Source: Apostichopus japonicus (taxonomy: Eukaryota > Echinodermata > Holothuroidea > Aspidochirotida > Stichopodidae). From it: DNA of 64,000 nucleotides. The notes below the pieces were generated by a model. It was not told the DNA's origin, made no database searches, and saw nothing but the letters and a program-made list of their open reading frames with translations. The stretch is from the NCBI RefSeq assembly GCF_037975245.1, contig NC_092576.1:32590611-32654610 (forward strand), in the 5' to 3' direction. The translations under genes and the position numbers were made by a program. Of the stretch, positions 47,240 to 58,270 are shown piece by piece (within the stretch, counting starts at the first letter, position 1; each line of letters opens with the position of its first letter).

Positions 47240-47265
47240 AAGACACGGTTTCATTTTTTTTGCAG
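47240..47265 (+). CDS. Candidate 26-nt microexon
   Basis: Bounded by TTCTTCTTTTATACAG and GTAAGT. It starts in phase 0 (KTRFHFFC) and leaves two bases (AG) that the first base of the terminal exon completes to Arg. It is needed to reconcile the phase 0 end at 44654 with the terminal exon. Its 3' part, a T-run plus CAG followed by GTAAGT, also looks like a recursive splice site. Confidence 0.45.
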
Positions 47266-47693
47266 GTAAGTGATTGCTATACTCTTCAGGTTGAATGTGT
47301 CAATACTAATAATTTCATTTTACATATATTTATCTGGTAACACCAGAAGAAAGACCCTCACGGGAAGGGTAGGATTATTCAATATACTACATGTGAAAGT
47401 TATGGAGCTACCCTTATAGTTAGGTCTATGTTAAAATAAACAAAAGATCAATCACTCAGCTTAACACAACTGAAGATAACAAATATCTTCCTTCACAGCT
47501 TAGCACTATTGTGGCTTTTTCTGATACCATTAGCAGCAATCGTTCACACTACGTCAGTATAACATTTTGTGGTATATTGTGTTGCTAGATTTCATTTAAC
47601 ACTATTATACATGATCTTGTAATGGTTCTATCGCTACACCAGCAATATTAATAATACTGTAATTATTACTAAACATGTTATTTTTTTCCACAG

Positions 47694-47811
47694 ATATACA
47701 GAATTGCTAACAGGGAGTGAAAGTGAGAGTGAAGATGAAGATGAAGGTGAAAGTGAGAGTAAAAGTGAGATTCAAACTGAGAGTGAAAGTGACAATGCAT
47801 ACAATCAGTAA
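47694..47811 (+). CDS. Terminal exon, acidic Ser/Glu tail
   Basis: After a strong acceptor (TTATTTTTTTCCACAG), one leading base completes a codon. The frame then reads YTELLTGSESESEDEDEGES, followed by ESKSEIQTESESDNAYNQ and TAA at 47809-47811. The tail alternates Ser with Glu or Asp, giving many casein-kinase-2-type sites, and should be disordered and strongly negative. The DNA is a purine-rich imperfect hexamer repeat (AGTGAA, GATGAA), which may have expanded. This is the predicted C terminus of the host gene. Confidence 0.65.
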
Positions 47812-48010
47812 TACAGTTGTAAATTCGAATGTACGACATCCCGGTATCCGTTGTTCAAGGTATGCAACTTTAACCGTGTATTATATAGTATTACGTCAGT
47901 GGCAATCTCTACAGCTCGATCGTAAAAAAATGTTGCTACGCTGGTATGTTGTGGATCGATACATGAAACTCTCCCTTTGACATGAAAAGAATGGAAATCG
48001 ATTCCGTCAA

Positions 48011-48016
48011 AATAAA
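48011..48016 (+). terminator. Candidate polyadenylation signal AATAAA
   Basis: AATAAA lies 200 bp after the predicted stop codon. This is a plausible 3' end, but the hexamer is common in AT-rich DNA. Confidence 0.3.
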
Positions 48017-48943
48017 TGGATATATACGTTATTGTTATGGGTTAGTACGTAACAGAACCAAGCTACTGATCGAATGTAATGATCACGGCTGTGTTAGAAG
48101 AAACAACGCTCTCTACAGGTGTTGCCTCCTCAATATACTGTACTACTGGAGAGCTAGCTAAACGCTTTTGTGTTCTAGAGGTGTTACTGACAGATGCTTT
48201 CCTCGAAAAATAGTATGCGTCCCCTTTTCCATGAGCTGTTGTAGCTGTTCAGAAAACAAACTTAGACAAGAATATGTGTAAATACAAACAGTCGTTCAGG
48301 TATAACTTGTCTTACTTTAGGCTACATTCACAACAACATATCATCTTCTTTCGTTGTGTGATTAATGGAAACATGCTGTTTTTTACTCCAATCAGTAATT
48401 TATGTTATTAATGATATTATACACACACTGTTAACATCAGTATTACTATTATTATTTTTACGATTTAATGTTTCACAAAGAATTCATAAAACAGATCAAA
48501 GTCAATCAGAATGGTACATTTCAATTTCCATTATAACTTCAAGTCAACATGATAATTTTAATACATGTAGCATATTAAAGCACTGTAAAAATATTTTCTC
48601 ACAAGTTTGACTGTTTATTCCTTACCTACCAATTAATGAACTTTCAATTGCATGGATTAGCAACAGTTAAAAACATCAGTATCACGATTACAGTAGACAT
48701 TGAATAATAGATGTATGTATAATGATTACAAGGTTCCCAATTTCTATATATCCATTTCAATTGATAATCATAATCACATTACATATTATTCACCAAAACA
48801 TTTTTTGGGGAGTTATTCTTTGGAAGGTTGATATAGTTTACAAACGCCAGTATTATAATTCCATGAATCAAATCGCCCATGTTACCTTTACTGAAGTCAT
48901 TATGACATACATATTCGTAAAAGAAAGATAGTGATACCATACT

Positions 48944-49054
48944 GCGGTACAAGTATGGAACAGCCTACCAGATAGCGTAGTTGGTGACATTTCTGACAAC
49001 GGTGCTCAGTCCTTCAAGTGCAGGGTGCATCAGCATCTTATTTCCTGTGCCTGA
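48944..49054 (+). pseudogene. LINE reverse-transcriptase C-terminal fragment
   Basis: An open stretch reads AVQVWNSLPDSVVGDISDNG, then AQSFKCRVHQHLISCA and a stop. The xxWNSLPxxVV...SFKxxVxxHL pattern is the usual C terminus of non-LTR retrotransposon polyproteins. It is strongly 5'-truncated, with about 150 bp of 3' UTR-like sequence after it. Confidence 0.7.
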
Positions 49055-49249
49055 TGCTGTAGTAAGCCCCTCCCTTCTAGTTGTTTTAAGTTGCTGTGGA
49101 CCACTGATTGACCCATGTGGATTTCCTTTATAGTACCCTGTTGTCTATATTGGGTCTTAATTTCACCTTCTTTATAATATGCGTATACCTCACCTAAGAT
49201 TTGCTCCTAGTTTCATACTTCTACTTCTTATTAATGATTTTCTTTTGTG

Positions 49250-49348
49250 TAATTAAAAAATCCGGTTCCGGCCGGATTTCATGTACTGTACTATCCGGCA
49301 AAATCCGGTTGCGGCCGGATCCAAAAATTTGGATCCGGTGCATCCCTA
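49250..49348. mobile_element. hAT terminus fragment (TAGGGATGCACCGGATCC)
   Basis: The right end reads GGATCCGGTGCATCCCTA after repeated CCGGCCGGAT words, a common hAT end. The matching left end was not found nearby, so this is probably a truncated copy. Confidence 0.6.
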
Positions 49349-49949
49349 CTAATGAAGTCCATTCTTCAGTCGAAAAACGTTAACATCATATTTAAATTGA
49401 TGACTAGTACCCTTATCAAATAATTACATACATTTTACGGCTTATTTGAAAAGTCACCAGTTACTGTATCTCTTCATTTACTGGCATCACTATTTAATAT
49501 TTGCTTAATGTATATTGTATTTGCATAGTTTATTTATTGTACAATAGTCCGGTTTTTCATTAGACCTTTTCTCTTAAAATAATGTGTACAAAGGGTTAAA
49601 TTTGTGATCCTGTCTTTCTTAAAGATAATTCTATGATTTTTCATTGATTAAATAAACGTTACTATAATTAAAAGCGACCATTTATTGTGTTTTTGCTCTT
49701 TATTGGCTTATCTACACTCATTTAAAGTATTATGTAATGAAATGTGTACTTTAAATGTTCTCCAATTCTTTGCTGAAAGCAGACGCCATTGCTGATAATG
49801 TTATTTTGTTGTGGAACAAGAAAATATAGAACAATACCGGCATATCTTAGGAATAGTAGACACTAAATATGTGACCTAATAAGACATGTCCTTGGAATGA
49901 GTAAGGTGATGTTAGTGCGCATGCCGATCAGGGTTTAGTCATTACGATG

Positions 49950-50683
49950 ATAAAAAATAATAAATACCATATATTAAAGTGCTGTTATCATGAAATAAAA
50001 CATGCTCAAGAGCACTGTACAAAGGAACCAATACCTGGAATATAGAATTACTAAACTTAAAAAAAACCTAAAAGTAACAACAACAGCAATAAAATTTAAA
50101 AAAATGATATAAGACAGGGTTATAAACCACAATAAAGAACATAAAAATATAAATATACATAACATATGGGCACAGTAATGTGAATAAAACAACGAATAAG
50201 ATTAATGCCCATACTCAAGCCTAAAAAGATAAAGTTTTCAAATGCTTCTTAAAAGTGTCCATAGATGTGATATTTCTGAAGTGATGAGGAAGAGATTTCC
50301 ATAGTTTAAGACCTGCTGCACTGAACGAACAATCTCCATATGTGACTTTGTTAGTACGAGGAATGACTAGAGAAAGATGGCTTCGGGACCGTAATGCTCT
50401 AGCTGGCGTGTAGCGTTTTACCAAATTAGTCATATAACTCGGAGACTGATCATGAAGAATACGAAAAACGTGCAGAATGAGCTTGTAATTGGCAACCAAT
50501 GCAGGTCTCGGAGTATGGAGTGATGTGCTCGTAACAACTGGTTCTGGTGATAATTATGGCAGCCGTATTCTGGACCCTCTGTAGTTTGTTGATTGAGGAG
50601 CATGACGTTCCATTCAGGAGAACATTACAGTAGTCAAGACGAGATGTTACCAGCAAATGGACGAGAAATCTTGTCATTTCATT
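49950..50683 (-). mobile_element. 5'-truncated LINE (L2/CR1-like), C-terminal RT region
   Basis: Minus strand. It reads FLVHLLVTSRLDYCNVLLNG, then INKLQRVQNTAA. After a frameshift near 50500 it reads ANYKLILHVFRILHDQSPSY, ALRSRSHLSLVIPRTNK, YGDCSFSAAGLKLWKSLP and FKKHLKTLSF with a stop at 50221. These are standard C-terminal motifs of L2/CR1-group reverse transcriptases. The 3' UTR runs to about 49950 and ends in an AT-rich TTTATTATTTTTTAT-type tail. It is not functional. Confidence 0.85.
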
Positions 50684-52800
50684 TTTTTTAAATTTATTTT
50701 TGTTCTATCACAACATAAGTATGACATATGACGGAGAAGGAGATAAGAAACAAAACTTGTGAAATGAAGTGTATTAAAAATCCTATAGGGCTTGTCGGGC
50801 AGTGAAACTCCTCGAAAAATACAGAACTTTAAAATTAGAAAAGAGAACCCCAAAAACAAAACAAACAAAACCACCCTTTCCTCTCCCTTCCCTTACCCCC
50901 CCCCCCCTCCAGTTTCATTTCACAGTTCTAGTACATGTTGATGAAGTGCTTTTGTGAGCTTTTTCTAAAAACAACTAAAGAAGGCATAACCTTTAAAGTG
51001 ATAGGTAGGGGATTCCAAAGTGCGATGGCCCGATGATGTAAGCTATTGTGAGAGAAATTGTTGTGACATTGTCTTTGGTGCAGGTAATCAGCTTGCATGT
51101 TGTTTCAGCGTGGATGTTTGAGTTTTGTGTAAAGAAGGCATTCAGAGTATCTGGTAGCATTTCGTGTAATGAACGATAAACAAAACTGAGGACATTTAGA
51201 CTAAACAGATCAGTGAGCTTTCAATACATTCATATACTTAAATAACATGTTTGTGTGATCCCTTGGGTGAGAGAGAGTAATATGTCTGATCGCTCTTTTC
51301 AGTAAACTAGTTAGCTTGTTTAACAAATGATTACTTGTGCCAGACCAAATCATACAACGATAAGTCAAATATGGTAGTACTAGTGTTTGATAAAAGACCT
51401 TAAAACCTTTCTAGGAAGGGTGTGTTTAAGTTTTTACAAGATGCCTACGCCTTTTGCAACAAGAGAGGAAATATGGATAATGTGCTCACGCCAAGTGAGC
51501 TTGGGGTCTATAAAAACACCTAAGAATTTTACGAAATCTACCTTTTGCAGTGGTTTACCATTGACATCAAGATTAACGTTAGCCATAACTCTATTTGCAT
51601 TGAAGACGGTATAATTTGTTTTATCAATATTAAGGTAAGGCTTATTTGCTGCAAACCAATCTGTGAAAGTACATAAATCATTACGAACGGTTTGTTGCAG
51701 ACGTTCATAGTTGTAATCAGAAAAGAAAATATTTGTATCATCGGCAAACAACACAATAGAAGCTTTGGAGGAGATTTTACCAATATAATTCATATATATA
51801 ACAAAAAGGAGGGGTCCAAGGATAGAACCTTGAGGTACACCACACTGTATATTTAAAACATCAGAACTTTTACCCTGATAAAACGTAAATTGTTTTCTGT
51901 TTGAAAGATAGCTAACAAACCAATCGAGGAATGAGCCCCTAATACCGTTGCGACTTTAATTTATGACATGACGTGAAGTATGGTATGATTTATAGTATCG
52001 AAAGCCTTCGATAAGTTAAGAAATACACAATGGCTGTAAGAATTTTGTTTATAGCTTGTGGTAAATTGTCAACGGTATCCGGAAGCGCCATTTCGGTGGA
52101 GACAACAGGCCGGAAACTATACTGACCATTGAAAAAAAATGCTATGCTTGTCTAAAACAAGTGAAAGCCTGTTGTAAACAGAACGTTCCAGAATTTTCGA
52201 AAAATATGGTGAAACAGAAATTGGTCGATAATTAACGAAAAAGTTTGGATCACCTTTCTTAAAGATGGGGACCACTTTGGCAATTTTCAGATCATCGGGA
52301 ACGACACCAATTGCTAAAGACAAACTAAAAATGTAAGTGATTGACAAATTGAGGAAATGAACTGAGTAACAACAGAAGATTTGATGTCATCAAAACCCGC
52401 AGATTTGACTGACTTAATTCATCACGACTTAATGGGAAAAGAAAAGCTGTGGAGGCAATGCTCCCAGAGAGGTAGTTTGAGTTATGGGGAGAAACATGTT
52501 TTGCTAGAGAGGGTCCTACATTAACAAAATAATTATTACGACTATTTCCCATGGCAGCGGGGTCAGTAATTTTCACACCATCAAAGTATTCGGGATAGAT
52601 AGTTGTTTTTATTATTTCATTTTTTAGCAGATTGTTAATTTCGGACCGAGTTTTCTTCGTTTTCTTCGTGTCAAACTTACAATTGTTAAAAGTATCTGTA
52701 TAGTAAATTTTCTTAGCAATGCGAATTATATGATTAAGTTTATTTCTATAGCTACTATACTCGGATTTGTTGCTAGGTGAACGGTGTTTTAATCATAATT
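50684..52800 (-). mobile_element. 5'-truncated LINE with RT domain (CR1/Jockey group)
   Basis: Minus strand. In order it shows YRNKLNHIIRIAKKIYY, NNYFVNVGPSLAKHV, then KVVPIFKKGDPNFFVNYRPI, FLNLSKAFDTINH, CGVPQGSILGPLLFVIYMN, VLFADDTNIFFSD (the YxDD-type catalytic motif as FADD), FVKFLGVFIDPKLTW and C-terminal NFSHNSLHHRAIALWNPLP. A stop lies at 50928-50930, with a 3' UTR and an A-rich tail at about 50684-50702. Several frames must be joined, so it is broken. The endonuclease domain is missing. Confidence 0.9.
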
Positions 52801-54138
52801 TATAGAGTTTATTTGTCTGTTTGATAGATGTAATAATACAGTTACCTCCTCGTTAGTCTCCCCACTGCCATTGAAAACATTGTATGAAGTGAGAAATGCA
52901 AGATGGTCAAAGCACTTGTTCTCCCCGTACATCTCTACAAACCGATGTAGTATATATTTAAAATGTTATGATGTTGACAGCCTTTTTTTGTGTGTAAATG
53001 TCGGTTGTGTAATGTGCTTTTAATCCGCACACCATTGGGAAAAGATGTAATATTATTTCAATTTAAACGAAGACAATGTCAGCCACGAGACCATACTTTA
53101 GCGAACTGGATGGACTTGAATTTATACGTACGCCTTAATGGCCACCACTAAGCGATGTAAAATGTTCAAGGTACCCAGTTGACGAAGTTGGTTGCGATTT
53201 GCAAAGTTTGTCGCTTTCCTTACAAAAAGCTTGACAATAGATCTATTTTAATCCAACAAATCTATAATCAATGGACGAGAAACATTAAAGACTTTCATCT
53301 TGTCAGGAATAATTGATTTGATTTCGTGTTTGAATCAACCAACCGAAAATCAATATGAATAACTACATACGATTATTACTCAGTCTGGTAATATTTTGGT
53401 CTCACTGTGATTAATGTAGTTAATGTCCCTTCTTTTTGTTTGTAAACGACGAGATCTTGGAGCATATGTTTTTGCATGTGTAGGAACGCAGCACTTATTT
53501 GAGAGGGTGTTTTGACAAATATGTTTTGATCTAAATAATGGTAACATATGGAAATGTGCGGTTGGATTATTAAGAAACAACATGTAATGGTATAAATTCA
53601 CAATTTTCATGTTTAGAATACATCTTCAATTTATTCATTATGAAATATTTAAGTTTAAGTTCAACTTTCATTCAAATGTGCAATAACATATATTACTATA
53701 ACAGAAAAAAATATGACAGTTTCACCTGAACAAGTTGTATTGGTAAAATTTGTTACATACTGTCGATATAGGTAGGAAACAAGTATGGTTCCAATCTCAA
53801 CTAAAAGGGTCGGCAAAAAGTATGGAAATTAGTGTTCCCGTAACTTTCTGCCAATAAAGAAATCACATCACGTAACCGTTCACTCTGTTTGAACACAATC
53901 ACTTTATCCAATTAATCTTCAAACAAAAAGAAATAAAGACACAGAACCCGTCGAAAATATTGACTTTCTGGTTTGTTCTGGTTTGGGGACAACACATATT
54001 TAGGTCACTTAACTTTTCATTTTCATATTATCCTACTGCATATTATGTAGCCGTTAATAATAGTAGTATATAGCGCCCCGGACCGCACCGGTGCAATGCC
54101 AATTTTTGATGTATCTTGATTGCCATAATACATGTACC
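52801..54138. other. Noncoding sequence, no gene recognised
   Basis: The 76-codon minus frame at 53380-53610 is Cys- and Arg-containing but matches nothing I know. The rest is AT-rich. Confidence 0.4.
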
Positions 54139-54680
54139 CAGTGGCGGAGCAAGGGGTATTGGTCAGGAGGGGCGAGAATGGTCTGTAGGGGCGCTTTCGA
54201 CACTATCAGAGCCGTATATAGAGAGAGTTTGGCCAACTGGCGATTTGTGACGTCACACGCAAACCATGGGCATCAAAATAGGTCCAGTTGTCGTTACCAG
54301 TTACGCGAAACACGAAAAACATCACACACAATATATAGCAGCTTTGCACACTGTGCTCGTTGCGAACAAACGAAGCGACTCAGAATGTCAGATTTTGACA
54401 GGCATACGAGGAACAAAATGGATATCAGGTAATGAATTAGAGTATGCGTTAGTTAATGACATTTACGTTTATCTCCACACCTGAAATGCACAGAAAACTA
54501 GCTGAAAACCTGTCATTACACTTGTTTTATTTTACGCCTCATACTACTAGTCCTACTTTAGTCATACAAACGAAAAGCACACATCACAGTCCTGGCTAGG
54601 CTAGATTACAGACGCACAACTATAGCATCGGGCCTACATTAATAGATCCTTCAATTAAATAGAGTAGGCCTACACATAAA

Positions 54681-54925
54681 ATGACAATTTATGCTTCACT
54701 GATCTTTTCAGGTTTGCCAAAAGTAGTTGTACCAGAGGTCATTGTCTTAAACTCCAGAAGTTACAAAGTAGGATTAATATTCGGCATAACTTTTACTCTA
54801 AAGTCTAATACAAGGGTTGTGAATGGATGGAATGGTTTGCCTGAGAAGGTTGAATTGCAAGTAGTGTGAATGGGTTCAAGAATACTTTGGATGAGTACAT
54901 TAAGCATTGTAATTGGGTATGACAT
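54681..54925 (+). pseudogene. LINE C-terminal remnant inside P-like unit 1
   Basis: Reads NTRVVNGWNGLPEKVE and, after a frameshift, SVNGFKNTLDEYIKHCNWV with a stop, a typical end of a non-LTR retrotransposon polyprotein. It sits at the same place in unit 2 (inverted), so it was present in the ancestor of both units. Confidence 0.7.
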
Positions 54926-55662
54926 TTGATGTCCTCGGTTTTATTCCTCTCATATAGCCTTAGGGTCCTTAATGGGGACTTGAGTGTCTCTCCTGGTCTT
55001 TTTTTCTACTAAACTAAACTATATACTTGAGTGTAGGAGTTAGCAATAGTTGGGAGTCTGTGGGCAAACCTAAGACTGATATTGTGGTGTTAATTTCTCA
55101 GGAATGTAGTACTAGGCTATAGAAGGTGAAATAGATTGAATGGGTCTGTCGAGAAAAAAAAAACCTGCAACAACTGAATACTGGTGTATGTTGTAGCGTA
55201 TGTATTTTCCATTAACATATATACTATACGGTCATGTCCTTAATAAGGTTTCATGGATCACACTGACATAGTGTGCCTACTTGTCAGTGTTGTCAACTGA
55301 GCACAGGGCTGATGACATCATTCAGTTTGTTATTATGCAGACAGCAAATGGCCATAATGATAATTATTAAAATACTTGTTCTTCATACTGCCCTTACTGG
55401 CCTTACCTGAACAGTGATGTATAAAAATGCAAGAAGTCGTTATGCTTTTCATTTAAGAATCGTTTCAGCCTGTCCTATTTCAAACATATGATTGGCAGGT
55501 TTCCACGTTACATAGCTTATCAAAATGGAGCTGTTCTGTAAAGCAAGAAAATCACACATATGCATGCATACAAACACACTCATATAACAATTTCTGAATA
55601 TCTTTTCAGCTGCCCAAAGGTACTGGAATGCAAGCTCTGTTGGGTGAATTAAGAAACCCTCA

Positions 55663-56296
55663 TTGTACTCTTTTATTATGGTCAGCGTAGCTGGAACCAG
55701 CAATGATGGTGATGTGGATTTGACAGTACCTAGACAAGAATTCAATAGCTGCTTTGTGTTGAAGTGGGTTCAACTTGCTCAAGGCCATGACAGGATGACG
55801 ACTAGACATCAGGATGAATTATCTGTTGCAGAGCTCTATAAACCAGGCAGTTGTTAAAACATCCATTGGGTGACCCTCACAGTCTACCAGGCACTGCATC
55901 GCAGAAGCAAAATGAAGTGTGTGTGATACCTTCATCTTATGAGAGTGGAATGGTATCAGTGTGGCCTCTATCAATTTGGCTTCAAGTCTTTGTTTTCTTG
56001 AAAGCTGAGAAGATCTTTCAGTGGTTTCACACTGACCTCTGTACTTGACAATTCATGTGTATTTGCCAGCTCAGGAGGAAGCCAGATTTTAATTACATTA
56101 ACCAATGCTGACTTTTTTTTGGACATGTGGTACATCTGCAAGGAGGTGAAGGAAGCAGTTGGAGTTGCATGGATGTGGAATCTTGTTGATAGTCTGGCAG
56201 TCTTATCCACAGATTATCCCAAAGCTTCTCCACATTGCCACATTCAGAGCTTATTACATTGATAAACTTGAAAATTGCAGGAATGTAACGAAGCAC
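55663..56296 (-). pseudogene. P-element/THAP9-like transposase, C-terminal part (unit 1)
   Basis: Minus strand. It contains LPPELANTHELSSTEVSVKP, LKDLLSFQENKDLKPN and, past breaks, text equivalent to the unit 2 LTTAWFIELCNR and SRHPVMALS motifs. P-type transposases have an N-terminal THAP zinc finger and an RNase H-like core with a GTP-binding insertion. The KMKVS, LTTAWFI and SRHPVMALS words match the late part of that core. Stops and frame changes show it is inactive. Unit 1 keeps about 11 bp at the ENKDLKPN site that unit 2 lacks. Confidence 0.65.
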
Positions 56297-58129
56297 CCAT
56301 CAAGGGAATTTGTTTGTATAATTATTGAAAGCTGTGACCTTCTGAAGTGACAGACTAATGTGAAATAAAGGGCAGTAGATTACCTTGTAAATGAACCTTG
56401 TTATTGTTTGATTGTATCTAATGTTTGCAAAATTTAAAGTTGCATGCTACCAATTGAAACATAATTCTTTCTCTATTAATGGGATATAAATACTTCTCCT
56501 TAAAGGGTGTGAAGACTCCCGCACAAAGAAACGTCTCATGCCCGTTATCTGACCTAGTTTCGAATGCGGTGTAACAGAAGTGTTAGACACCACCATTGAT
56601 TCCAGAAAATACACACACAGCTTGCTACCATCTGTAAATAGACATTAGTGTACAGTCAGTACAAACATCACGGTCAATACCCACAACACAGTGCACATAG
56701 CAGCGTGGACATCTCAGGTCTAGATAAAAGATAACAAGGTATCAGGTTTCATTACTGTCTGCATTTTGTAACGACACAAAAAAAACTCCACTTGCAAGCA
56801 ACGGAAAGTAAACTTTTTCAGAGCGCGGCATGCGGTTTAGGACGAGTCTTCAATACCTTTAAATATACTGCATCGGTTGTTGTCACTTGATCATTTGTTT
56901 GTGTGTGAGCTAAACAGATTAAATAATATGTAAAAAAAATAATACAAACTTTCAAATTGCCAGATATTTACTTGCTCAAAATCATTATCCAATCATGATT
57001 TGTTGCTACCCTTGAGTCCATTATTCAGATGATGAGGCAGATTCCCTTCAACTCTCCATGATGAAGGTAAAACCTTATATCTTAACCAACTGCCATTGAG
57101 TGTCCATTTGAAAGTTTCAAACACACAAGTGCATTGATTAAAACAAAGACTTTATTGCTGTGGTTGCAGGAACTGGATTTCAGTCTAGTAGTCACTCACC
57201 AGGTTCGTCTTTATCACAGTGTCTGCTAACTGTGGCTTTTTATGTTAGGAGTTTTTCTTCAGAGCACATGTCACCTTTGATTTGTAAAAAAAGTCCTGAA
57301 ATTCAGGGAGTTAAAATTTACTGTCTAAAGATAATTTAAAAAGATTTTTTTTAACTTCAATCGTCAATGTGGGTGTCAATTAAGGGAATAAGGAGGTACT
57401 GATGCAACTTTGATAAATGATAGTTGACTGCATCCAAATTAAACCAAGGCCTAGGCTATACTTTTGAAGAAGAAAAAATTAGGCTGAATTCATGTTAGCC
57501 TAAAAAGGCTAGGCCAATGCTGACAATTAACACAAACCAAGATCATTTAACCATTTGGGCACTTGTTTATGGCATACTTAAAGGGTCTATATAATTAGGC
57601 CTGTATGTGTACACAACCCACAAGTTGCCAATGAGTATAGACCTAGCCTAACTAGTTTAGGCCTAGGCTACTTTGTTTTCCTTAGACCTAGTTTAATTGG
57701 GCCTTATACTGTGCCATATTATGTAATGTGCTATAACAGTTGTAGTAATAGCAAGAATGGTCCAGGTCTAACTAAGCCCAGGCTTAACTTATGCTTTGGG
57801 CTTAACTAAGGATTAGGGCTTTACGTGATGCCTAGAGGCTAACCCACCCTTTTACATTAAACTTAAAGTGATACTTTTTTAGGCTAGGCATAGCCTAGGC
57901 ATACAATAAGTAGGAATTAGGATAACTATATGTGCGACTGAAACTGCCATGCCTATGATTAGGAGAGCTGGCATAATGAAATCGAATTTGTGGATCGTAA
58001 AACGAGAGAGAATAGCCATGCATGTAATTACAGAAACCAGTCTGAACGTAAAATTCTCGCATTGCTTGTACATTACTCGTATTACACTAGGGCCTATGGC
58101 TAGTATGGGCCTAGGCTACACAGACTTTT

Positions 58130-58270
58130 TTCATTAGATCTCCATCTTGTTCTTTCTACTTCCAAAAAATTCATCTTCTTTTATGGTCAGTCGGAAAATC
58201 AAACAACAATATCCATGTTCTGACCGATTGCAGCATCCCCAGCACCATTTCTTTCATAATTTCGTACTTT
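58130..58270 (-). pseudogene. Degenerate THAP-domain-like exon (unit 1 only)
   Basis: On the minus strand one frame gives KKWCWGCCNRSEHGY and the next gives FDFPTDHKRR. Together these recall the start of a THAP zinc finger (C-x2-C, then FxFPxDxxxR). A frameshift and a stop break it. It lies about 1.8 kb upstream of the transposase core, as expected for the N-terminal exon. Unit 2 has lost this region. Confidence 0.45.

Noticed and set aside
47250-47272. Pure recursive splice site without exon
   Set aside because: Not excluded, but the 26-nt microexon reading also repairs the coding phase, so that was preferred.
56159-56350. Matching 63-codon frames at 56159 (+) and 60354 (-) as a duplicated gene
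   Set aside because: They lie antisense to the transposase remnant in both P-like units and reflect the inverted duplication.
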